Shown: positions 1 through 6,474 of the stretch, in pieces | Position numbering within the stretch: position 1 is the first letter of the stretch | Layout of the letters: each line of letters starts with the position of its first letter | Assembly (NCBI GenBank): GCA_002313925.1 | Contig: DCAZ01000051.1 | Coordinates: 1 to 13,280 of the forward strand | Direction of reading: 5' to 3' | Length of the DNA stretch: 13,280 nt | Origin: Gemmatimonadales bacterium UBA1120 | GTDB taxonomy: Bacteria > Gemmatimonadota > Gemmatimonadetes > Longimicrobiales > Gaopeijiaceae | Made by a program: the position numbers and the translations under genes | Notes under the pieces: model-generated | What the model saw: only the letters and a program-made list of their open reading frames with translations | The model's database searches: none | What the model was told of the DNA's origin: nothing

Positions 1-449
1 ACAATAAAGGTCGAAATCCTGGGCCAGATTTCATTATTCCGTTCGGTAAAGCGAAAGTTCGGAGAGAGGGCGCGGATATCACCATCGTCACCTGTGGAGC
101 CTTAGTGAAACGCAGCCTCGATGCTGCTTCAATCGCTTCAAATGAGCACTCAATCGAAGCTGAAGTTATCGACCTCAGAACCGTGCAGCCATTTGATATG
201 GACTGCATTGCGGAGTCAGTGAAAAAGACGAGCAAGGTCGTCATCGTTCACGAAGACAGCCTTTCATGGGGGATTGGATCAGAGATCGCAGCACGTATCG
301 CTGACGAGCTATTTCCATGGCTCGACGGACCGGTAAAGCGAGTGGCTTCGATGGATACTTGGGTGGCCTATGCACCCCAAGTCGAAGCCGCCATCCTTCC
401 GCAAGTCACAGACGTTGTAGATGCAGTCGTCGAACTCTATGAGTACTAA
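1..449 (+). CDS. 2-oxoacid dehydrogenase E1 component beta subunit, C-terminal part (5' end outside window)
   Basis: This is the C-terminal portion of the beta subunit of a thiamine-diphosphate-dependent 2-oxoacid dehydrogenase E1, which decarboxylates a 2-oxoacid and passes the acyl group to lipoylated E2 in the cytoplasm. The reading frame is open from the first base (first full codon at base 3), giving about 148 residues and a TAA at 447-449. The family is usually about 325 residues, so a little under half is visible. The visible part is the transketolase C-terminal domain. Recognisable pieces are [24 protein letters not shown], split here as IPFGKAKV and [11 protein letters not shown], then [30 protein letters not shown], and DTWVAYAP near the end. 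The true start is outside the window. The internal ATG-like codon at 105 (GTG) is not the start. Substrate choice (pyruvate, acetoin or branched-chain 2-oxoacid) cannot be decided from this fragment; the YAP tail motif is shared by all. Family call is firm, substrate is not. Confidence 0.93.
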   Translation, partial: NKGRNPGPDFIIPFGKAKVRREGADITIVTCGALVKRSLDAASIASNEHSIEAEVIDLRTVQPFDMDCIAESVKKTSKVVIVHEDSLSWGIGSEIAARIADELFPWLDGPVKRVASMDTWVAYAPQVEAAILPQVTDVVDAVVELYEY

Positions 450-560
450 ATCTTAGCACTCGCCTGATCTACATCTTTTTGTCTTACCAGGGTGCATAAT
501 CAACCACGATACCCTAAGGCTCAATGTGTCCCTCGATTGGTGACAATTCCACACGCCTTG

Positions 561-1067
561 CTAGAAGCGCAAACCTAAGGTCACAGGGATATACCGTGTA
601 TTTCTAGTATCACCACTAATGCTGACAAAACGAATCTCAGCAAATCCACCGAAACCGAGGGCCCCAATTCCTACCCCAAAACCACCATGAAATCCACGAT
701 TTGTCTGTGCCTCTTCTGTGCCCCCAGCATCAAGACGATAGCTTCCGATCCCCGCTAATAGATACGGCTGCAGACCTATGCCTCCCAGTCCAAGGACAGC
801 ACTCAGAGTGCCGTTCAACATGGTTGTATTCTCGGCCCCTGTCGGCTTAGAAAACTGATGGATCTCACCCTCTCCCCTCAAAGAGACCGGGAATACTGGT
901 ACCCCAACCTGCAGCCCGGCTCGACCGTGCAACCCTGTGTTCACTTGATCGGTAAAATCACCATTGGGTTGACTGAGTCCACCCCCGACGATGAGACGGA
1001 CCTGACCCACACTTGTCACTGGGGTTAACGCGAGGACAAGAATTGCCAGAAGTGTGAATTGTCGCAT
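561..1067 (-). CDS. small outer-membrane beta-barrel protein with signal peptide
   Basis: The 168-residue product begins with a classic Sec signal peptide: basic MRQF, a hydrophobic LLAILVLALTPVT core, and a probable cleavage near SVGQ at about residues 20-22. The mature part is rich in glycine and alternates polar and hydrophobic residues in short stretches (VRLIVGGGLS, HGRAGLQVGVPVFPVSLRGEGEIHQF, GGFAEIRFVSI, YIPVTLGLRF). That pattern, the length and the terminal phenylalanine match an 8-stranded OmpA/OmpX-like barrel inserted by the BAM machinery. No ligand or enzymatic motif is visible, so the specific role is unknown. An AGGA precedes the ATG at 1067 by about 7 bases. A second, out-of-frame ATG lies four bases upstream. 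The gene is convergent with the E1 beta gene and lies 149 bases downstream of moeZ on the same strand, so it may have its own promoter. Beta-barrel call is good; any function beyond that would be a guess. Confidence 0.8.
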   Translation of the reverse strand: MRQFTLLAILVLALTPVTSVGQVRLIVGGGLSQPNGDFTDQVNTGLHGRAGLQVGVPVFPVSLRGEGEIHQFSKPTGAENTTMLNGTLSAVLGLGGIGLQPYLLAGIGSYRLDAGGTEEAQTNRGFHGGFGVGIGALGFGGFAEIRFVSISGDTRNTRYIPVTLGLRF

Positions 1068-1216
1068 TCATTGTTCCTATTGCATGGGACAGGAGCATCT
1101 ATCACCAGTCTCGCACCCTGAGGTTACAGCAAGCATCGAGCCTGATTCTGATGACGAGTAAGCTCTCACCCATCAGAGTGAAAGCAACAGATCAATGACA
1201 GTTGAATCACTCTTAC
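1068..1216. other. intergenic region between moeZ-like gene and barrel gene, with overlapping inverted repeats
   Basis: On the minus strand this stretch is the 3' flank of the moeZ-like gene and the 5' flank of the barrel gene. Two inverted repeats share bases. AGAGTGA (1175-1181) is complementary to TCACTCT (1207-1213). GAGTAAG (1156-1162) is complementary to CTTACTC (1212-1218), which runs into the moeZ stop codon. The loops are long and no T-run follows on either strand, so this is not a textbook intrinsic terminator. I could not pick a convincing promoter for the barrel gene. Confidence 0.35.
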
Positions 1217-2461
1217 TCAAACGACAGGGAGGCCAGGTTCCACTGACTCTGCCCAGCCCAGGATACCACCACTCAGGTTGAATACCCGCCTATATCCTGC
1301 ATTCTTGAGCAGATGAGCAGCAGTAAGACCCCGTTTCCCGCTTCGGCAGTAGACCACGACGGTCATATCTCGGGGAATTTCCGGGGTACGATGATCAATC
1401 TCTTCGACCGGTATGAGCCGGGCACCCTGATCGGCCAGACTACTCACTGCCCACTCCCATGGTTCGCGGACATCTACTAGAAACGGAGGTTCAGTAGATC
1501 CAATAAGTTCTACAAGAGCTTCCGGCTCAATCTCCTCAATAGTTTCCTCTTCTATTTCCCCGGAAGACACTTTACCGCTGCTCAATCCACAAAATGCTTC
1601 GTAATCAATAAGTCCTCTTTGGGTCGGTTGATCTGAACACACTGGACATTCAGGGTTCTTCCTAAGTCGTACTTCACGCCAGCTCATCTCAAGGGCATCG
1701 AAGATAAGGAGCCTGCCCACTAGGGCATCTCCAACCCCCAACAGTAGCTTCACTGTCTCCATCGCCTGCATTGACCCAATGATACCTGGCAAGACTCCAA
1801 GTACCCCGCCCTCTGCGCAGTTCGGTACCAGACCGGGGGGGGGTGGTTCACGAAAAAGGCAGCGATAGCATGGGCCATCCTCAGTAGCGAAAACCGAGAC
1901 CTGTCCCTCCCAACGGAAAACTGAGCCATAGATGTTAGGAGTTCCCGTAAGCACACACGCATCGTTGACGAGATATCGTGTGGGAAAGTTATCTGTTCCA
2001 TCGATGACGACGTCGTAGCCTTGTAAGATGTCGATCGCATTCTCAGATGAGAGCCGGGTTTCATGCTTTATAATCTCGACGAATGGATTCACGTCGCGCA
2101 GTCTATCTTCTGCACTGTCGAGCTTAGATCGTCCAACGTCAGCTGTTCCATACAGAATTTGGCGTTGGAGATTACTCATATCGACGGAGTCGTAGTCGAC
2201 GATGCCGAGAGTTCCAACTCCAGCAGCAGCAAGGTATAGAGTTAGCGGAGAACCCAAGCCGCCCGCACCCACGCATAGGACACGGCCAGATTTGAGGCGC
2301 ACCTGCCCCTCCAAGCCCACCTCCGGCAGAGCTATGTGGCGAGCGTATCGGTGCAGTTCACCGCGAGTTAACTCAGGTTTCATCATATTGGTTTGCACCC
2401 GCAGGCTTGAATGGAGTTCCCGCGAATACGAAGGGTATTTGTCACTGTGATGGTGTTCCAT
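1217..2461 (-). CDS. moeZ: MoeZ/MoeB-type E1-like adenylyltransferase with C-terminal rhodanese domain
   Basis: This enzyme family adenylates the C-terminal Gly-Gly of a ubiquitin-like sulfur carrier (MoaD, ThiS or CysO type) and then, through the rhodanese domain, delivers sulfur to form a thiocarboxylate, feeding molybdopterin, thiamine or cysteine synthesis in the cytoplasm. The ThiF/MoeB domain spans about residues 30-280: nucleotide loop GAGGLGSP (65-72), DYDSVDMSNLQRQ (89-101), DGTDNFPTRYLVND (154-167), a PNCAEGGVLG segment with Cys215, and two zinc-type pairs CYRC (198/201) and CPVC (272/275). After an acidic linker (about 300-312) the rhodanese domain ends with the active loop YCRSGKR, catalytic Cys372. 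The longest start (ATG 2461, after GGTGGAG) overlaps the upstream gene by 20 bases. Met26/Met27 (2386/2383) would remove the odd MEHHHSDKYP extension and fit the family N-terminus better. Partner carrier proteins are not in the window. Domain calls are firm; the exact pathway is not. Confidence 0.93.
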   Translation of the reverse strand: MEHHHSDKYPSYSRELHSSLRVQTNMMKPELTRGELHRYARHIALPEVGLEGQVRLKSGRVLCVGAGGLGSPLTLYLAAAGVGTLGIVDYDSVDMSNLQRQILYGTADVGRSKLDSAEDRLRDVNPFVEIIKHETRLSSENAIDILQGYDVVIDGTDNFPTRYLVNDACVLTGTPNIYGSVFRWEGQVSVFATEDGPCYRCLFREPPPPGLVPNCAEGGVLGVLPGIIGSMQAMETVKLLLGVGDALVGRLLIFDALEMSWREVRLRKNPECPVCSDQPTQRGLIDYEAFCGLSSGKVSSGEIEEETIEEIEPEALVELIGSTEPPFLVDVREPWEWAVSSLADQGARLIPVEEIDHRTPEIPRDMTVVVYCRSGKRGLTAAHLLKNAGYRRVFNLSGGILGWAESVEPGLPVV

Positions 2462-4694
2462 TCACTCCACCTTCAGCCACGACTTGGAAGTCTAGAGCAT
2501 CGCTCTCCAAGCGTCGAGCCACCTCATCCGGCAGGTTAGCATTACGGGCAACATCGGAAAGTTGAAGTGCAAGAGCGTAGTATTGCCAGGGGATATTCAA
2601 TGTAGACCGATCCTGCCAGATGCTTCGATTTCTGATACCTCGATACTGGTAGACCGTATCGTAAAGCTTCAGTGATTGATCAAGATCGAACCAGACCCCT
2701 CCGAACTCTGCAGTGCCTTGTACCCATTCCTCCGGGGGAGACGCGGCTAACGAACGCATCTCAAGCTTGACTGCCAATCCATGGCGGACAGCCCACCGAT
2801 CTAAACCGAGTTCGCTCATCAGCCCACCCGTAGAAGCAAAAAAGATTGGCCGCTCATCGATAGAGTCATGGATAATCGACAAAGCCAGCTGATGCCCTCG
2901 GTTAAGCACTGTCTCGGCAGGGTATGTTACAGCCATACCAGAAAATGGGATTGTCAAATTCTCACCGAGACGGCTGGCCCCAACCTGATCCATTTGCTCA
3001 TGTGTCAGATCCAGGATCGTTTCATTCGGCTTCTCGTGCGCACCGAACAATCCTGGTGATATTTCCGAATCAAAGATTCGCTGACGTTCTGGCATCGTGA
3101 GTTCCTGTAACTGCTTCGGGTACCACGAAGTGAAAAGATACTGACCCACAATTACTGTTACATCGCTGCGAATCTCTTCCACCTCCTGGAGGTACCAGAG
3201 GGGGAATGTATCGTTGTCACCATTCGTAAAGAGGATGCCGTAGGGCTCAACACTCATTAGAAGGTCATATGCCCAATCACGAGCTGCGTAGTCTTCAGCA
3301 CGTGACGCCCAACTCCAATTCAGAAAGAGCGGCAGAAGTGCCACCATCATGATAGGTACTGTACTGACATAGGGCCGAGTATTCCTCACAACCTGCCCGA
3401 ATCTATGCCATACCCAGGATAGACCTATGCCTGCGAGAAAACCCCAGAGCATGAAACTGACTACATAGAAGTAATCTCGCTCTCTGACTTCGTGTTCAGC
3501 TCGATCAGTAATCTCCGGTGAGAGAGAATATCCGTACCGGAAATTCAAGTAGATGATGAGTCCAAGTGAGAGTGTTATGATCAGAGTCAGGACGTATGTG
3601 AACATGCTCCGGTCGACACGGAAGACCGTGTAGAGTCCGAGCAAGCCTAGAACTCCAAATAGTAGGGTAAATACAGTCCTCCCCGTCCCAGGTAAGGGCG
3701 ACGGGTTCCAACCCCGAGACCACTGCCAGTCGAAATACTGCATGTACATAGCAAACTGCGCGTGGAAAGGAGCTTTTCTCTGGGTAACGGGAGGTGGCTG
3801 ATACTGCCTACGGGTGAGGTTGTCAGCGAGCATCGGACATCCGACCATTCCGTTGGAATAGATTGCCTGTGCTGCCCCGATAAGGGACTCGCAGACGGGG
3901 TCACCCTCGTTAATTACCGGATCTAATCCAGCCCTGACAGGAAGCACAAAGTTGAACGAGAGCCCGATCAGTATGAGTGGGACCGCGCGAATGAGAAAAG
4001 CATTACGAAGCAAGGTTGTTGGAGCAGTAAAAAGGATCAATAGTGTGAGGGCAGGAGCGGGTAGCACGGACATGAGGTGGTTGGTTGATCCCAAGCTCAA
4101 CAGGAATATCGCCCCCAGTAGATACCGCTCACTACCGGGATCATTTTTCCTATCATGCCAACGGATCGCGAGCCAAGTCACCCAGGCGATGACTAGTACA
4201 CTTATCGTGTAGACCTTTTCGTTCACGTTTGACTGGTTCCAAACCGTGAACGCTGTGGCTCCCAGCATAGTGGAGGCAGCGGCACCAACTATAGCGCACC
4301 AGCGATCTTCGAACAGCTTAATTAGTACTCTATGGGCCACCAGGTATAAAAAGCCTGAAGCTACCGCACTCGTAACCGACGCTAGAAGGTTGATACGAAC
4401 TGCAATGGAGAAGCCAAGTGGAGCAAGTAGGATACTCCAAGCTTTCCCCAGCACGACGAAAAGAGGGTTTCCGGGAGGGTGAGGAATGCCGAGGATATGT
4501 GCGGTGGCAATGTATTCACTCGCGTCCCAAAAAGCCGTCGTAGGCGCCAACGTTAGTACGTACAACGCCAGGACAACGCATGCTGCAAGGGCTGCAGCTA
4601 AATATGGCGGCCGGTACCCCCGCTCCGCTGGGTCTATATCAACTTCAGTCATATCACCGGTTGGGTTATGAGAACTGCATGGTTGTTTAGGCAA
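2442..4694 (-). CDS. DUF2723-family polytopic membrane protein (putative glycosyltransferase-like)
   Basis: A 750-residue integral membrane protein of the DUF2723 family, which resembles GT-C/PMT-type lipid-linked sugar transferases; enzymatic activity is inferred from the family, not shown here. The N-terminal half has many hydrophobic helices (first at about 32-50). It carries the family's luminal-loop signature FWDASEYIATAHILGIPHPPGNPLF (Asp57, Glu60, His66, His72; split FWDASEYIATA and HILGIPHPPGNPLF), a position where GT-C enzymes keep acidic catalytic residues. Further hallmarks are HEVRERDYFY (401-410) and NGDNDTFPLWYLQEVE (491-506), followed by a soluble C-terminal region without further helices. 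The 4694 start is a TTG without a clear ribosome site; Met15 (ATG 4652) is a reasonable alternative that keeps the whole membrane domain. It begins 12 bases after the RidA-like gene and overlaps the moeZ start, so the three are probably one operon. Family assignment is strong; acceptor and donor are unknown. Confidence 0.87.
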   Translation of the reverse strand: MPKQPCSSHNPTGDMTEVDIDPAERGYRPPYLAAALAACVVLALYVLTLAPTTAFWDASEYIATAHILGIPHPPGNPLFVVLGKAWSILLAPLGFSIAVRINLLASVTSAVASGFLYLVAHRVLIKLFEDRWCAIVGAAASTMLGATAFTVWNQSNVNEKVYTISVLVIAWVTWLAIRWHDRKNDPGSERYLLGAIFLLSLGSTNHLMSVLPAPALTLLILFTAPTTLLRNAFLIRAVPLILIGLSFNFVLPVRAGLDPVINEGDPVCESLIGAAQAIYSNGMVGCPMLADNLTRRQYQPPPVTQRKAPFHAQFAMYMQYFDWQWSRGWNPSPLPGTGRTVFTLLFGVLGLLGLYTVFRVDRSMFTYVLTLIITLSLGLIIYLNFRYGYSLSPEITDRAEHEVRERDYFYVVSFMLWGFLAGIGLSWVWHRFGQVVRNTRPYVSTVPIMMVALLPLFLNWSWASRAEDYAARDWAYDLLMSVEPYGILFTNGDNDTFPLWYLQEVEEIRSDVTVIVGQYLFTSWYPKQLQELTMPERQRIFDSEISPGLFGAHEKPNETILDLTHEQMDQVGASRLGENLTIPFSGMAVTYPAETVLNRGHQLALSIIHDSIDERPIFFASTGGLMSELGLDRWAVRHGLAVKLEMRSLAASPPEEWVQGTAEFGGVWFDLDQSLKLYDTVYQYRGIRNRSIWQDRSTLNIPWQYYALALQLSDVARNANLPDEVARRLESDALDFQVVAEGGVNGTPSQ

Positions 4695-4706
4695 CAGCTA
4701 AGCTGA

Positions 4707-5147
4707 CTAGTCCTCCACAGCTATGAAGCTGATCTCGAGCTTGGCGCCACCAACTAGACCAGCAACCGCTACAGTAACACGGGCAGGTGCTTCTCTGGGA
4801 AAGTATTGCGTGTACGCCGCATTCATTTCCGAAAAATCTGCTATATCGGTTAGGTATACTGTCGCACTAACAACATTACTAAGATCCATACTGAGTTCGC
4901 CCAAAAGCTCTTGGAACGATCTCATGATATTATGTGTCTCCGCCGCCGTCCGACCTTCATTCATCTCACGCGTTTGACGTGTTGCCCCGAGTTTACCCGA
5001 AAGCCAATACGTCTTGCCTACCTGGATCGCCGGGCTAAAGGGTCGCCCCTCGATTGATTGATGGGCAATCCGAGGCCCCTGCTGGGCCTCCGCTGGAAAT
5101 GTGACCAACATCGACGACAAGCCTAATAGAAACATTGCACGCTTCAT
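4707..5147 (-). CDS. RidA/YjgF/UK114-family protein with signal peptide (exported)
   Basis: RidA proteins hydrolyse reactive enamine/imine intermediates such as 2-aminoacrylate to ketoacids and ammonia, normally in the cytoplasm. This 146-residue copy has an N-terminal Sec signal (MKRAMFLLGLSSMLVTFPAEA, likely cut after Ala21), which accounts for its extra length over the usual roughly 128 residues. The fold core follows: PFSPAIQVGKTYWLSG (36-51), the middle NVVSATVYLTDIADFSEMNAAY, and the C-terminal signature PREAPARVTVAVAGL with Arg123 at the position of the catalytic Arg of E. coli RidA and Glu138 in the LEISFIAV strand. The key residues are therefore kept, although YjgF homologues of unproven activity are common. 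The ATG at 5147 is supported by a perfect AGGAGG. It is first in a tight cluster with the DUF2723 gene and moeZ. The family is certain; export is a strong prediction; the periplasmic substrate is unknown. Confidence 0.9.
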   Translation of the reverse strand: MKRAMFLLGLSSMLVTFPAEAQQGPRIAHQSIEGRPFSPAIQVGKTYWLSGKLGATRQTREMNEGRTAAETHNIMRSFQELLGELSMDLSNVVSATVYLTDIADFSEMNAAYTQYFPREAPARVTVAVAGLVGGAKLEISFIAVED

Positions 5148-5152
5148 GAGAT

Positions 5153-5158
5153 CCTCCT
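5153..5158 (-). promoter_or_regulatory. strong Shine-Dalgarno site of the exported RidA-like gene
   Basis: AGGAGG lies 5 bases before the ATG at 5147 on the minus strand. It fixes the start that includes the signal peptide and contrasts with the weak or absent sites ahead of most other genes here. Confidence 0.85.
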
Positions 5159-5228
5159 GATTGGACCGGTATTATTGCAAGCGATGATGCTCGACAGATG
5201 CATTCCGAGCAAGCAGGACCTCAGCGAT

Positions 5229-5257
5229 TTGAAACATCGCCCGGGGTTAGCTATTTC
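5229..5257 (+). promoter_or_regulatory. possible sigma70-type promoter for the alpha/beta hydrolase
   Basis: TTGAAA (5229-5234) and TATTTC (5252-5257) are separated by 17 bases, about 45 bases upstream of the hydrolase ATG at 5304. The -35 is good and the -10 is poor. The 156-base divergent gap (5148-5303) must also hold the minus-strand promoter for the ridA-like operon, for which I see only weak candidates around the AATAAT near 5182-5187. Confidence 0.3.
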
Positions 5258-5303
5258 GTTTGTTGGGTAGCGATGGGCCAGCGGTTCTGAATAGGTTCGC
5301 GCC

Positions 5304-6407
5304 ATGGCACTTCAATTGACCCGCACTACGCGCTACGTCCGGAGTTGGCTGACCGGACATGCAGATGTCGTAGAAGAAGAAACAACTTTAGACCGAGATG
5401 GAATCCGTGTGCCAGCCACAATAATCAGACCAGCGGAGATGAATGTTCCCTTGCCGGGGTGGATTATGCTCCACGGGATCACCCGCACAGGGCGCGCTCA
5501 TCCACAACTGCTTCGATTCACTAGAACTGTAGCAGCCACCGGAATGGTTATGATCATACCTGAGGTGCCTGAGTGGCGAGAGCTGAGTCTGAAACCTCAG
5601 TTGGCCTTGCCAACAGTACAGTGCTCGATCACCGCACTCAAAGAGAATCCAATGGTGCAAAACAGGCCTTACGGTCTTATGGGGTTCTCATTTAGCGCTC
5701 CTCACACACTCGCACTAGCAGCAGCTGAAGAAGTGAGCGCGGATATCGCTGGAGTCGTCGGATTCGGGGGCTACTGCGACCTCGAACGTACCATCACTTT
5801 CATGCTGACCGGACGGCACGAGTACCAGGGAAAGTCTTATGAACTAATTCCTGACCCCTATGGATCTTGGATCGTTGCTGCCAACTACCTGCACAACATT
5901 CCAGGGTACGAGGAAGCAATCGACATTGCCGACGGACTCCGTCGCCTCGCAGCTATATCTGGTGAGTCTCCGGGCGTGGATAGTCGCGATCCATGTTACG
6001 ACGCTGTGAAAGCGAAGGAGCGCGAGAAGATAGGCTCGGATAGACAACCCTTGTTCGATTTTCTTGCACCTCTCTCGGGAGTCCAACCAGATTTGGTATA
6101 TGCGGAGGAACTCGGGCATAAGCTGGCCAAAGCAGCAATCAGTGTTGAGCCTAAGATCGAGCCCTTCAAGGCATTAGGGGAGATCAGTTGCCCGGTACAC
6201 GTGCTTCATGGACGCAACGATAACCTTATCCCATTCACTGAAGGGCTGAGAATCAAGGATGCACTCCCTACCCAGAGCGATTCATACGTAACTATTACAA
6301 GGCTCTTCGGACACTCAACCCAGGATCGATTTCCTTCGCCCTTTCATGCAGTTCAGGAAGTCACTGTCTTTCTTCGCGCTATCGAACGGATATTCGGGTT
6401 GGTGTAG
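5304..6407 (+). CDS. alpha/beta hydrolase, dienelactone-hydrolase/acyl-peptidase-like fold
   Basis: A 367-residue cytoplasmic alpha/beta hydrolase with no signal peptide. The core begins with a strand and oxyanion turn WIMLHGITRTG (53-63, His57-Gly58). The nucleophile elbow reads GFSFS (127-131) with Ser129 as presumptive nucleophile. The acid is Asp306 in LHGRNDNLIPF and the base is His337 in RLFGHSTQ, so a full Ser-Asp-His triad in the right order is visible. A cap-like insertion of about 100 residues (roughly 165-280) lies between the elbow and the acid, rich in Tyr, Asp and charged helices. The elbow deviates from the common G-x-S-x-G by Ser at the final position. The substrate cannot be read: an ester, lactone, amide or peptide is possible. 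The ATG at 5304 follows only a weak AGG. The gene stands alone on its strand between two minus-strand operons and ends convergent with the MBL-rhodanese gene. Fold is confident; function is open. Confidence 0.85.
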   Translation: MALQLTRTTRYVRSWLTGHADVVEEETTLDRDGIRVPATIIRPAEMNVPLPGWIMLHGITRTGRAHPQLLRFTRTVAATGMVMIIPEVPEWRELSLKPQLALPTVQCSITALKENPMVQNRPYGLMGFSFSAPHTLALAAAEEVSADIAGVVGFGGYCDLERTITFMLTGRHEYQGKSYELIPDPYGSWIVAANYLHNIPGYEEAIDIADGLRRLAAISGESPGVDSRDPCYDAVKAKEREKIGSDRQPLFDFLAPLSGVQPDLVYAEELGHKLAKAAISVEPKIEPFKALGEISCPVHVLHGRNDNLIPFTEGLRIKDALPTQSDSYVTITRLFGHSTQDRFPSPFHAVQEVTVFLRAIERIFGLV

Positions 6408-6474
6408 GCACTTCATCATCAAGTAACCCAAAGCATTCTGTCGTATTCACGCCAGATACACGGCACCACAGCTC

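Noticed and set aside
489..515. AGGGT/ACCCT inverted repeat between E1 beta and the barrel gene
   Set aside because: The loop is 17 bases and no T-run follows on either strand, so not a credible bidirectional terminator.
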